The notes under the pieces: generated by a model
What the model saw: the letters and a program-made list of their open reading frames with translations, nothing else
Database searches by the model: none
Told to the model about the DNA's origin: nothing
Shown: positions 23,988 to 31,958 of the stretch, piece by piece
How the letters are laid out: the number at the start of each line of letters is the position of its first letter
Position numbering within the stretch: position 1 is the first letter of the stretch
Source: Halobacillus ihumii
GTDB lineage: Bacteria > Bacillota > Bacilli > Bacillales > Halobacillaceae
Assembly (NCBI RefSeq): GCF_902726645.1
Contig: NZ_CACVAO010000001.1
Span: forward strand, 3,420,636-3,484,635
Length of the DNA stretch: 64,000 nucleotides
Direction: 5' to 3'
Position numbers and translations under genes: made by a program

Positions 23988-24917
23988 ATGTTTAATTTAA
24001 ACTTGAAACGTCTAGGAATTGCCGCAGGTCTTTCACTTACACTTGTGGCAGCAGGTTGCGGATCTTCTGAAGAAGATAGCTCAAACCCAAGCGGAGGAGA
24101 AGGTGAAGGCGAAGCAAATTATGGGGAACAATTAGATTACACCATCACAGGTATTGAAGCAGGTGCTGGTGTAGTAGCAGCAGCTCAGAAAGCTGTAGAG
24201 GAATACGACAGTCTTGCTGGATGGGAAGTGTCCACTTCTTCCTCAGGCGCTATGGCGACAGCTTTAGGTGACGCTATTGAAAGTGAAGAGCCAATTGTCG
24301 TAACAGGCTGGTCACCTCACTGGAAATTTGAAAAATATGATTTGAAATATCTAAAAGACCCTAAAGGTGTATTTGGGGAAGCAGAAAAGATTAAAACAAT
24401 GGTTCGTAAAGGACTAGAAGAAGATAAACCGAATGCTTATAAAATTCTTGATCAGTTCAAATGGTCTTCAGAAGATATTCAAAGCGTAATGCTTGATATT
24501 AATGAAGGAACGGCTCCAGAAGAAGCTGCTAAGGCATGGATTAAAGAAAATCAAGATAAAGTAAGCTCTTGGACAAAAGGTACTGAAAAAGTAGATGGCA
24601 AGAGCGTTGAGCTTGTATATGTAAACTGGGATACTGAAATTGCGTCAACGAACGTTGTAGCAGAAGTGTTGAAACAACAAGGATTTGAAGTAACGATTAC
24701 ACCACTTAATAATGGTCCAATGTGGGAAGCTGTTGCGGAAGGTGAAGTAACAGGAATGGTAGCAGCTTGGCTTCCAGGAACTCACGGAGACTTATATGCA
24801 GAATATAAAGATAGCCTAGTTGATTTAGGTCCTAACCTGAAAGGCGCTAAAATTGGCCTAGTTGTACCAGCATATATGGATGTTGAGTCTATTGAAGACT
24901 TGCAGCCAAAAGAATAG
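23988..24917 (+). CDS. opuAC: Glycine betaine-binding lipoprotein OpuAC
   Basis: A 309-residue lipoprotein with a signal peptide and lipobox (LTLVAAGC, Cys about residue 23), followed by an acidic Ser/Gly/Glu linker. The OpuAC-type ligand-binding domain follows, with the Trp residues expected for the aromatic cage, notably GWSPHWKFEKYDLKYL (about 104-119) and the later VYVNWDTEIAST and MVAAWLPGTHGDLY segments. AGGGGAG lies 10 nt upstream of the ATG. It captures betaine outside the membrane for OpuAA/OpuAB and ends at a strong terminator. Confidence 0.95.
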   Translation: MFNLNLKRLGIAAGLSLTLVAAGCGSSEEDSSNPSGGEGEGEANYGEQLDYTITGIEAGAGVVAAAQKAVEEYDSLAGWEVSTSSSGAMATALGDAIESEEPIVVTGWSPHWKFEKYDLKYLKDPKGVFGEAEKIKTMVRKGLEEDKPNAYKILDQFKWSSEDIQSVMLDINEGTAPEEAAKAWIKENQDKVSSWTKGTEKVDGKSVELVYVNWDTEIASTNVVAEVLKQQGFEVTITPLNNGPMWEAVAEGEVTGMVAAWLPGTHGDLYAEYKDSLVDLGPNLKGAKIGLVVPAYMDVESIEDLQPKE

Positions 24918-24926
24918 AAACTATTT

Positions 24927-24961
24927 AAAAAAGCAGCACTCCCATCGAGTGCTGCTTTTTT
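24927..24961. terminator. Terminator of the opuA operon
   Basis: AAAAAAGCAGCACTC (24927-24941) and GAGTGCTGCTTTTTT (24947-24961), a perfect inverted repeat with a 5-nt loop. It can serve both opuAC and the converging yhaH. Confidence 0.95.
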
Positions 24962-25007
24962 GAGTTTGAAAGCTGGCATAGTGCAGCTATTATTGTTGAA
25001 CGTTACC

Positions 25008-25412
25008 TTATTGATGGTTAACTACTTCATGGCTTGGCTGCGTATCTGAACTCTGTTCAGCTTTCGCTTTTTCCTCAAGGTCTTTTAAGCTCTCTTCAAT
25101 TTGTTCAAGATAACTTTGAATTTTCTTCTGGTGAGGCTCAACAGTCTGTTTCCAGCTTTCGATCGATGTTTTCACATCTTCTGATAATTCTTTGATAAGT
25201 TCAGCGCCTTCCTTAGAGGTTTGGGCAATTTGATCCTTCAGCTGAAACCCTTCTTCTTTCAAGGTCAGGATCGTTGTTTTCAAGTTCTCGCTTTTTAACT
25301 TGGCATTTTCACGGAAGTCGCGTCCAGAGGATGGTGTGTTGAGCAATGTATAAGCAGCCCCAGTGACTCCGCCTACTATCATTCCGAGTACAAGTGATTT
25401 TGCGTTTGGCAT
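25008..25412 (-). CDS. yhaH: YtxH-domain membrane-anchored protein YhaH
   Basis: ATG 25412 (MPNAKSLVLG) is preferred, with AAAGGGG 7 nt upstream. The 134-residue protein has an N-terminal glycine-rich transmembrane segment (LVLGMIVGGVTGAAYTLL) followed by TPSSGRDFRENAK and a long charged helix with heptad-like spacing, as in YtxH-domain general stress proteins. It is placed between the opuA operon and trpP. In B. subtilis yhaH lies next to the same trpP gene. No enzymatic role is expected. Confidence 0.82.
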   Translation of the reverse strand: MPNAKSLVLGMIVGGVTGAAYTLLNTPSSGRDFRENAKLKSENLKTTILTLKEEGFQLKDQIAQTSKEGAELIKELSEDVKTSIESWKQTVEPHQKKIQSYLEQIEESLKDLEEKAKAEQSSDTQPSHEVVNHQ

Positions 25413-25516
25413 AAAAAAACCCCTTTCCATTCCATATCCTATTTATTATTTTCTCTTAATACACAAGATTGAAACCTAAAATCATGAAAAATGTTTAAAA
25501 TAATAATCTCCTTAGA

Positions 25517-25552
25517 GAAAAAGACCACTACAAATGATGTAGCAGTCTTTAT
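25517..25552 (-). terminator. Terminator after trpP
   Basis: AAAGACCACTACA (25520-25532) and TGTAGCAGTCTTT (25538-25550), one internal mismatch, with an A-run on the left that becomes the T-tract on the minus strand. Confidence 0.85.
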
Positions 25553-25583
25553 ATGAATAAATGCTTTGAGACCTTAATTCATT

Positions 25584-26114
25584 TTATGGCTGTACGGGTA
25601 AAGATTGACTGATTCTTGAACGTTTCATAACACGTTGGGCGATCGGATAAATGACCGTCATTAAGACCGTATTGACGACAGCAGTTGGAAGAACAACTGT
25701 AGCAAACATTACTGTAAAGCTTGCATCCATAAGTCCGATCACAAATAACACACAGCTTAAGAAAATAGTGCCGCTAATAACTGTTCCTACTGCTGTGAGA
25801 ACAGGGGCCGTAACCTTCTTAAGTAATTTCCCTAGTGCGATATATAATCCAAAGAAAGATAATGCAGTCAAAGGTTTATCAATTAAGTTAGCTATCTGTC
25901 CTCCTGGTACGGTTGTGGTAAGGGCTGAAATAAATCCAGTTGCTACAGATAAAAGTAAAACATACGGCAGTTTTGGAAATAACATAATCCCTAAAAACAT
26001 CATCGCAAGCATCATATCTGGCCGCATCCCGAAGAAAAACGGCGGCATAATAACATGCAGCACCGCACCAATTCCAATTAACAACGACAGCATAACTAAT
26101 ACACGAGTATTCAT
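25584..26114 (-). CDS. trpP: Tryptophan transporter TrpP (YhaG)
   Basis: ATG 26114 gives a 176-residue protein starting MNTRVLVMLSLLIGIGAVLH, which lines up with the N-terminus I recall for B. subtilis TrpP; an ATG at 26123 is only 2 nt from the ribosome binding site. It has about five membrane helices, with motifs PPFFFGMRPDMMLAMMFLGI (about 18-37) and TTTVPGGQIANLIDKP (about 66-81). It imports tryptophan. The leader carries a TRAP-type binding array over the ribosome binding site, so translation is probably repressed when tryptophan is plentiful. Confidence 0.93.
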   Translation of the reverse strand: MNTRVLVMLSLLIGIGAVLHVIMPPFFFGMRPDMMLAMMFLGIMLFPKLPYVLLLSVATGFISALTTTVPGGQIANLIDKPLTALSFFGLYIALGKLLKKVTAPVLTAVGTVISGTIFLSCVLFVIGLMDASFTVMFATVVLPTAVVNTVLMTVIYPIAQRVMKRSRISQSLPVQP

Positions 26115-26123
26115 TTTGTTCAT

Positions 26124-26151
26124 CTCTCCTCATCTCTTCTAATCTCATCTA
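26124..26151 (-). promoter_or_regulatory. TRAP-type (G/U)AG triplet array over the trpP ribosome binding site
   Basis: On the minus strand there are six consecutive triplets TAG, GAG, TAG, GAG, GAG, GAG at 26149-51, 26144-46, 26139-41, 26134-36, 26129-31 and 26124-26, each separated by exactly 2 nt. The last three form the Shine-Dalgarno region of trpP. This is the hallmark of the tryptophan-activated RNA-binding protein TRAP (MtrB), which in B. subtilis represses trpP translation. Confidence 0.85.
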
Positions 26152-26214
26152 GTGGTAGTTCAAAAATTCACTCTTCAGACGTACCCTCTTGGCCGCCTGC
26201 AAAAGTATAGCTTT

Positions 26215-26242
26215 ATTATAGCAAAAATTAAGCATCATGCAA
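26215..26242 (-). promoter_or_regulatory. SigA-type promoter of trpP
   Basis: On the minus strand: -35 TTGCAT (26242-26237), 16-nt spacer, -10 TATAAT (26220-26215) preceded by TGC, an extended -10. The resulting leader would be about 90 nt and contain the TRAP array. Confidence 0.7.
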
Positions 26243-26257
26243 AGCTTTCGCAAGTCT

Positions 26258-26692
26258 CTAATTCTGAATTTTTTGACTAATATTATTCGCGATATGCTGC
26301 AGGTCCTCACTCGTATAGTCGTCTGTGTGCACAGTCCATTGAGGTTCAAAACCATCCTCCGCTCCATACCTAGGAATAAGGTGGATATGTAAATGAAAAA
26401 CAGACTGTCCGGCAGGCTCTTCATTGTTGTTCAAAAGGTTTAAGCCAATGGGTTCAAACGATTGCTTAAGGGCATTGGCGATCTTAGGCACACGTGCGAA
26501 CAGCTTTTCTGCTACACCTGAATCAGTATGATAAATGTCTTTCGTATGTTCTTTCGGAATAATTAAAGTGTGCCCCTTGGTGACCTGGCTGATGTCAAGA
26601 AAGGCATAAACCTCGTCATCTTCGTACACTTTGGCAGAAGGGATTTCACCGTTAATAATTTTGCAAAAAATACAATCATCTACTTGGGTCAT
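26258..26692 (-). CDS. hit: HIT-family nucleotide-binding hydrolase
   Basis: ATG 26692 (MTQVDDCIFC) lies 8 nt after AAGGAG; a GTG at 26701 overlaps that site. The 144-residue protein has the zinc-type N-terminus CIFCKIINGEIPS and the histidine triad HLHIHLIPRY (about residues 98-107; H-x-H-x-H). HIT proteins hydrolyse nucleotidyl conjugates such as AMP-lysine or dinucleoside polyphosphates. It is divergent from ecsA, exactly as in B. subtilis. Confidence 0.94.
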   Translation of the reverse strand: MTQVDDCIFCKIINGEIPSAKVYEDDEVYAFLDISQVTKGHTLIIPKEHTKDIYHTDSGVAEKLFARVPKIANALKQSFEPIGLNLLNNNEEPAGQSVFHLHIHLIPRYGAEDGFEPQWTVHTDDYTSEDLQHIANNISQKIQN

Positions 26693-26842
26693 GTCCTTCA
26701 CTCCTTGGTCATATTTGTATAATTATATCATATTTTAAGGCGTTTTCACGAGATCCGTCCTTCTATAGCAGAAAGGTGCAACCCTCTGGAAAAGTGTGAT
26801 AAAATTTGTGAAGAATGTACGCAATGGAAAAGAGGGAAAACC

Positions 26843-27586
26843 ATGAAATCCTTATTACATATTGATAACCTCCATGGAGGCTATACACATAAAAATGTAT
26901 TGCATGGTATATCGTTTGACGTGTTTCCAAATGAGATCGTCGGATTAATAGGTTTAAACGGTGCCGGCAAAAGTACGACGATTAAACATGTGATTGGCAT
27001 GATGCAGGCTAAAAAAGGTGAAGTGGCCATAAATGGCACGACATTTGAACAGAACCCTGAAAATTACAGGCAACAGCTGGCTTATATTCCTGAAATGCCG
27101 ATCTTGTACGATGAATTGACGTTGTACGAGCATCTTCATTTAACAGCCATGGCTTATAATGTGCCAGAGGATCTCTTTAAGAAAAGACTTGATCCATTGC
27201 TAAAAGAATTCCGTTTAGAGAAAAGACTCAATTGGTTTCCTGTCCATTTTTCCAAAGGGATGAGGCAGAAGGTGATGATCATGTGTGCCTTTCTGATTGA
27301 GCCTGAGCTGTATATTGTGGATGAACCTTTTGTGGGTCTTGATCCGCTCGGAATTCAATCATACCTGCAATGGATGGATGAAATGAAGGAAAATGGAGCA
27401 GGTGTATTAATGTCTACTCACATTTTAGCGACAGCCGAGAAGTACTGTGATCGTTTCGTTATTCTGCATGATGGAAAAATACGCGCTACCGGGACGCTCG
27501 ATGAACTGAGACAATCGTTCGATAATCCGGGAGCTTCTTTGGACGATATTTATATCGCTTTGACGAAGGAAGAAAACCATGATTGA
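26843..27586 (+). CDS. ecsA: ABC transporter ATPase EcsA
   Basis: A 247-residue ATPase with Walker A GLNGAGKST (about residues 37-45), signature FSKGMRQK (about 138-145), Walker B LYIVDEPFVGLDP (about 154-166) and the switch His in MSTHILATAEKYCD. With EcsB it forms the Ecs exporter, which in B. subtilis affects protein secretion, competence and intramembrane proteolysis of regulators. GAGGG precedes the ATG. Its stop overlaps the ecsB start by 8 nt. Confidence 0.94.
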   Translation: MKSLLHIDNLHGGYTHKNVLHGISFDVFPNEIVGLIGLNGAGKSTTIKHVIGMMQAKKGEVAINGTTFEQNPENYRQQLAYIPEMPILYDELTLYEHLHLTAMAYNVPEDLFKKRLDPLLKEFRLEKRLNWFPVHFSKGMRQKVMIMCAFLIEPELYIVDEPFVGLDPLGIQSYLQWMDEMKENGAGVLMSTHILATAEKYCDRFVILHDGKIRATGTLDELRQSFDNPGASLDDIYIALTKEENHD

Positions 27587-28793
27587 TGCAAAAAAGTTTT
27601 GGAATCAGCGCTTTCAGGAACATATGAAGGAAACAAGCCGCTACTTGCGTTATATATTCAACGGGCATATCGCGATTGCGATGATTTTCTTTATATCGGC
27701 TCTAGCCTATTACTATCAACAGTGGCTCATGAATTTGCCGGAGTCATTTCCAACCGCATGGATTGTAGGAATCGCCTTCGGGCTTGTGGCCAGCTATAGC
27801 CCGGTTCGGACCTTGTTGAAGGAGCCGGACTTAATTTTCCTGCTGCCGGCAGAACATCAGCTTGGGAATTATTTCAAACGTTGTCTGCTCTACAGTTTTG
27901 TTATCCAGTTATATTTAATTTTCATTGTGGCCGCCGCATTGGGACCACTATATTTTGCTTCATACCCTGCCCTTGGGACACAGCACTACTTAACGATGAT
28001 CATTGTTATCCTGATTGCAAAAGGGTGGAACATGCTGGCTAATTGGTGGATGCTGAAGGAACGCAATGCGAATATTCGCCTGACGGATCAATTAGTTAGA
28101 GGCGTAATCAGTGTACTGCTGTTTTATTTTTTGGCTCAAGGAGAGTGGGTCTTCGCAAGTGTTGTGACGATATTATTAGTTGCGATCATGTTGTATGCCT
28201 ACTACTTATCACGAAAAAAAGCCGGACTGGCCTTTGATTTACTAGTCAGTAAAGATCAGGCTCGAATGCGTACTTTTTACAGGATCGCTAACATGTTTAC
28301 AGATGTTCCTCATTTGAAGAACACCGTGAAGAAAAGGCATTCACTCGTTCGGCTCTTGCTGGCACCAATCAGCTATCGCCAGGATCAAACCTTTACGTAT
28401 TTGTACCGCATCACGTTTGTCCGCAGCAGTGATTATTTAGGGATGTACTTACGGTTAATGGCGATCGGCGGCCTGGCTATCTGGTTTGTACCGAATTTAT
28501 GGGTAAAGGTGGCTTTCGCGATTTTGTTTCTGTATTTAAGTGCGTTCCAAATGATGTCACTTTGGAATCACCATCGTACAGTTGCGTGGCTGGATTTATA
28601 TCCAATTAAACAGGAATGGAAACAAACGGCTATGCTCAAAGGGCTTACCCAGCTTATGGTCGTTCAAACCGTTGTCTTTACGTTGTTATTCGTGATTCAA
28701 GCCAACTGGTTAGGAGCGGTAATCGTATTGGCAGGCGGAATCGTGTTTAGTGCAGCCTTTATTCAGGGCTATGTGAAACAAAAGTTAGTGTAG
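27579..28793 (+). CDS. ecsB: ABC transporter permease EcsB
   Basis: A 404-residue membrane protein with about 8-10 hydrophobic segments. The N-terminal KKFWNQRFQEHMKETSRYLR and the soluble loop RKKAGLAFDLLVSKDQARMR followed by FYRIANMFTDVPHLKNTVKK are typical of EcsB. It is translated from an ATG inside the ecsA end. One base after its stop a 290-bp repeat element begins, which separates it from ecsC. Confidence 0.93.
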   Translation: MIDAKKFWNQRFQEHMKETSRYLRYIFNGHIAIAMIFFISALAYYYQQWLMNLPESFPTAWIVGIAFGLVASYSPVRTLLKEPDLIFLLPAEHQLGNYFKRCLLYSFVIQLYLIFIVAAALGPLYFASYPALGTQHYLTMIIVILIAKGWNMLANWWMLKERNANIRLTDQLVRGVISVLLFYFLAQGEWVFASVVTILLVAIMLYAYYLSRKKAGLAFDLLVSKDQARMRTFYRIANMFTDVPHLKNTVKKRHSLVRLLLAPISYRQDQTFTYLYRITFVRSSDYLGMYLRLMAIGGLAIWFVPNLWVKVAFAILFLYLSAFQMMSLWNHHRTVAWLDLYPIKQEWKQTAMLKGLTQLMVVQTVVFTLLFVIQANWLGAVIVLAGGIVFSAAFIQGYVKQKLV

Positions 28794-28794
28794 T

Positions 28795-29084
28795 GAGGCT
28801 GGGACATAAATAAAGCAATAATATCAAAAAACGAACGATGAAAAAGTGAATTGTATAAACGCAGATCATTAGCGTAGTTAAAATACGTAGACTCCTGCGG
28901 GAACAGCGCGAGTCGAAGATCCCGCAGGAAAGCATCCTTTGCTTTCCGAGGAAGCTGAGGCCGTGCCCGCGGAAAGCGAAGTGTTTTAACGAAGCGATGC
29001 AAAAATCCTTTCTTGCCACACAAATAATCTGAGTTGATTTCAATAGAATTGTTCGGATGATTAATTTAATTTTGTCCCAGCTTT
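28795..29084. repeat. Full nested repeat element inserted between ecsB and ecsC
   Basis: Outer ends are GAGGCTGGGACA (28795-28806) and TGTCCCAGCTT (29073-29083). A GC-rich core sits inside, with inverted ends GTTAAAATAC (28877-28886) and GTGTTTTAAC (28981-28990). Compared with the core-less relative at 20607-20774, about 130 bp (28865-28994) are extra. The core has its own stem sequences (ACTCCTGCGGGA with TCCCGCAGGA, and GGAAAGCATCC with GCTTTCC). Core sequence differs from the copies at 6369 and 40744 except for the edges (AGACTCCTG and CCCGCGGAAAGCGAAGT). Confidence 0.85.
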
Positions 29085-29106
29085 ATTTTTAGTAGGAGGC
29101 AGTTCA

Positions 29107-29814
29107 ATGGGGTATGAAGCAGATGTGTATAAAGAAGCAATGAGATGGAGCAGATCACTGGAGAAGCGCTCTTCCATTATCCAAAGATCATCCAAACGAC
29201 TACAATCGTCTATTAATGATCGAATCCCAGATCGTGTCCATTCCATTGTTACCGAAAGTGTACGTAAGATGATTGAATTGGCTTTAACTTCTTCCAAATA
29301 TATTCGTCCGATTGATGTCGAGGAATCGTGGAACTTTCAGAAGCGGGAGGAGCTTGTTTCACAGCGACTGCAAGAATATAAAGGAGCGGCCTCCTGGGAA
29401 GGGGCAGGTACAGGTTTTGGAGGATTCTGGCTTGGGGCCGTTGATTTTCCATTGCTGCTCAGTATTAAAATGAAGTTTCTGTTTGATTCGGCTCAGTACT
29501 ATGGATTCGATGTAAATAAGTATGAGGAGCGGGTGTATTTACTGCATATTTTTATGCTCGCTTTTTCAAGTGATGAAGAACGGGTGAAGGTACGGGATAT
29601 CGTATTGAATTGGGAAGAAGCACCTGTAGAGCGCAAAGAAATAGACTGGAAGACGCTGCAGATTGAATATAGAGATACGATTGATCTTGCTAAATTATTT
29701 CAGCTCGTTCCTGGCTTTGGAGCGATCGTAGGTTATGTAGCTAATAAGCGATTTCTTGAACAATTAGGGGAGACGACAATGAATGCTTATCGTCTCCGCA
29801 TGCTGAAAGATTAA
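29107..29814 (+). CDS. ecsC: EcsC family protein
   Basis: A 235-residue protein of the EcsC family: N-terminal YEADVYKEAMRWSRSLEKRS, the central WEGAGTGFGGFWLGAVDFPL (Gly-rich, about residues 97-116) and the C-terminal FQLVPGFGAIVGYVANKRFL. EcsC accompanies the EcsAB transporter in many Bacillaceae; its job is unknown. GGAGG lies 8-9 nt before the ATG. Its stop codon overlaps the stop of the converging yhaA by 4 nt, leaving no room for a terminator between them. Confidence 0.9.
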   Translation: MGYEADVYKEAMRWSRSLEKRSSIIQRSSKRLQSSINDRIPDRVHSIVTESVRKMIELALTSSKYIRPIDVEESWNFQKREELVSQRLQEYKGAASWEGAGTGFGGFWLGAVDFPLLLSIKMKFLFDSAQYYGFDVNKYEERVYLLHIFMLAFSSDEERVKVRDIVLNWEEAPVERKEIDWKTLQIEYRDTIDLAKLFQLVPGFGAIVGYVANKRFLEQLGETTMNAYRLRMLKD

Positions 29815-30986
29815 TTATCTTGTTCTTGGAATGAACGAAAGGCTTGCAGCAGTGTTTTAGCTGCATGTAGAAGAGCACGCTCGTCAAAATCAAATTTCGG
29901 ATGGTGATGAGGATAGGCATGCCCAGGAATTTGCGCTCCTGTAAAGTAGAAAGCACCTGGTTTCTTTTGTAAGTAATAGGCAAAATCTTCGCCTGCCATG
30001 GATGGATCCACCTCTTCGCTTTGAAGGGAGGCATCAGCTTGCGGTGCTTCCTGCAAGATCAATTCGGCCTGGGCAGCGTGATTGATCACCGGCGGGTAGC
30101 CTTTCTCGTAATCGAATTGGTAGTCGGCACCAGCACTAATACAAGCACCTTTAACGATTTTCTCCATTTCCTCAATAATCAGTTCTTGAACTTCAGAGTC
30201 AAATGTACGAACGGTTCCGGTTAAAGTGGCCGTGTCTGCGATCACATTAAACGTTTGACCTGATTCAAACGTTCCGACAGTGAGGACGGCTGTTTTAAGT
30301 GGATCAACTTTACGGCTGACTACTTGCTGCAGGGAAGAAACGAGCTGTGAGGCAATCACGAGAGCATCTTTAGTGAGGTGTGGCTGAGCTCCATGGCCGC
30401 CTTTTCCCTGGATTTTAATTGTAAAACTATCGGCGCCTGCCATAAAGGGACCTTTAGATGTTTGGATAACGCCCAGAGGTGTGCTTGCCCATAAATGTGT
30501 TCCGAATACTGCATCTACGTCATCAAGCACTCCAGTATCGATCATCGCTTTAGCACCGCCCGGAGGAAGTTCTTCTGCATGCTGATGGACAAAAACTATA
30601 GTGCCAGGGAGCTGATCTTGAAAAGGCAGCAGAGCTTCAGCTACGCCCAAAAGAGCAGCCGTATGACCATCGTGGCCGCAGGCGTGCATGGTACCATCAT
30701 TTTTTGACTTATAATCTACTTCATTTTCTTCCTGGATCGGCAGGGCATCGAAATCTGCTCGTAAGGCAACTTTTTTACCGGGCTTTCCTCCAGTTAGTGT
30801 CGCAACGATCCCATTTCCTCCGACCTCTTTCTGATAAGGAATGCCGAGTCGTTCATATGTATCTGCGATAAAAGCCGCAGTTTCCGTCTCATGGAAGGAA
30901 ACTTCAGGATGTTGATGTAAATACCTTCTTGTCTTCACCATGTTGTCATATTGATCGTCAATGGCTTGAAAAATGGAGTCCCACAT
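29811..30986 (-). CDS. yhaA: M20D family amidohydrolase YhaA
   Basis: ATG 30986 (MWDSIFQAID) has AAGGAGGA 7 nt upstream and gives 391 residues. It is a di-metal aminoacylase-type peptidase: RRYLHQHPEVSFHE near the N-terminus, MHACGHDGHTAALLG (about residues 94-108; the C-x-H metal site), VFVHQHAEELPPGGAKAM (catalytic Glu pair) and a C-terminal GEDFAYYLQKKPGAFYF with HHHPKFDFDE. Members hydrolyse N-acyl amino acids. Position next to ecsC matches B. subtilis yhaA. The physiological substrate is not known. Confidence 0.92.
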   Translation of the reverse strand: MWDSIFQAIDDQYDNMVKTRRYLHQHPEVSFHETETAAFIADTYERLGIPYQKEVGGNGIVATLTGGKPGKKVALRADFDALPIQEENEVDYKSKNDGTMHACGHDGHTAALLGVAEALLPFQDQLPGTIVFVHQHAEELPPGGAKAMIDTGVLDDVDAVFGTHLWASTPLGVIQTSKGPFMAGADSFTIKIQGKGGHGAQPHLTKDALVIASQLVSSLQQVVSRKVDPLKTAVLTVGTFESGQTFNVIADTATLTGTVRTFDSEVQELIIEEMEKIVKGACISAGADYQFDYEKGYPPVINHAAQAELILQEAPQADASLQSEEVDPSMAGEDFAYYLQKKPGAFYFTGAQIPGHAYPHHHPKFDFDERALLHAAKTLLQAFRSFQEQDN

Positions 30987-31147
30987 CTTTATTCCTCCTT
31001 CTTGTTCTTTAGTATTCAATATATCAGGGATTCAGAAAAAAATGAAACAAAATAAGCTCGCCATCCGTGCGGTGACTTCAGTTTGTAGAGTAACCTCATT
31101 TTTTTAGCACAAATGAACGCTTTCGAAAAGAAAAGGAATGAAAAAAT

Positions 31148-31172
31148 CAGGCTGTCGGGTTCCGACAGCCTG
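31148..31172 (-). terminator. Terminator of the ferritin-like gene
   Basis: CAGGCTGTCGG (31148-31158) and CCGACAGCCTG (31162-31172) with a 3-nt loop. The A-run at 31141-31146 is the minus-strand T-tract. Nearly the same stem as at 20879-20907. Confidence 0.9.
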
Positions 31173-31198
31173 ATGCTCGGCACGTAGTGTGCTTATTC

Positions 31199-31639
31199 TT
31201 ATGCTTCATGTAAGCGGGAATCTTTTAACAGACGATCAATCTCTTCCATATGGCCTGTTTCATCGGCGATTAAATCGTCCAATTTAATGGATAATTCAGT
31301 AAGGTTTAATTCATCAGCTTGTTCTTTACGAATTTCATAGCGTTTAATCGTATCGTATTCAGAATTTCTTGCTTCGACCAACATTTCTTTAACCTCAGAT
31401 AAAGGTTTAACCTCAGCTGGTTTAGTTGTTGGAGTACCGCCAAGGATACTGATTTTTTCAGCCAAATAAACGGCATGTCCTTGTTCATCGGCTACTTCAC
31501 TTTCAAAAAACGGTTTAAGAACAGAACGATAAAGCCCGGACACTACTGCAGCATTGTATGTGTACATAATAGAAGCAGCATATTCATGAGCTAAGTCTTC
31601 ATTTAATCCATCGATTAGTTTCTTCATTTTTTCATCCAT
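31199..31639 (-). CDS. Ferritin-like (bacterioferritin/Dps-type) protein
   Basis: A 146-residue four-helix-bundle protein. Likely di-iron ligands are seen in helix 1 (LAHEYAASIMY, Glu about 18), helix 2 (FFESEVADEQGHAVYL with E-x6-H) and helix 4 (DDLIADETGHMEEI with E-x2-H), the pattern of ferritin-like iron oxidising proteins. It may store iron or protect DNA from oxidation, useful next to haem genes. GGAAGGATG lies upstream of the ATG. I saw no PerR or Fur box in the 300 nt upstream. Confidence 0.82.
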   Translation of the reverse strand: MDEKMKKLIDGLNEDLAHEYAASIMYTYNAAVVSGLYRSVLKPFFESEVADEQGHAVYLAEKISILGGTPTTKPAEVKPLSEVKEMLVEARNSEYDTIKRYEIRKEQADELNLTELSIKLDDLIADETGHMEEIDRLLKDSRLHEA

Positions 31640-31854
31640 TGATTATCATCCTTCCAGGTAAATGATGTCTCCACTAAAATCTATTCCCTGTTCTTTATTC
31701 TTTAAACCTCGTTATTACATTATCTTTGTTCTCAAACATAGGATCCATCTACAAAAGGTAGAGAGGAAGGCCGATGGGTTGACCAGCTTCACTATTATTT
31801 CCTCGGGAATAGACGATACGGGTTTTGGTAATTAAACTTGGTTTTGGACTTTTT

Positions 31855-31884
31855 TTGACAATTGGGAAAAGGTGGCTATTTATA
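31855..31884 (+). promoter_or_regulatory. Likely promoter of the disulfide pair
   Basis: A perfect -35 TTGACA at 31855-31860 and TTTATA at 31879-31884, spacer 18 nt, 75 nt before the bdbC-like start. The rest of 31640-31916 shows no gene. Confidence 0.5.
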
Positions 31885-31958
31885 AGGCTTATTTAGTTTA
31901 ATTTCTAAGCAATAACTTGTATAATAACATGTGGAGAGAAGGAGAAGGGACGATCAAA

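Noticed and set aside
28759..29043. Minus-strand frames of 84-94 codons across the repeat element after ecsB
   Set aside because: They lie within a dispersed non-coding repeat, have no start signal, and are not kept in the other copies.
31640..31850. PerR or Fur box upstream of the ferritin-like gene
   Set aside because: No sequence close to the TTATAAT-N-ATTATAA or GATAATGATTATC consensus was found.
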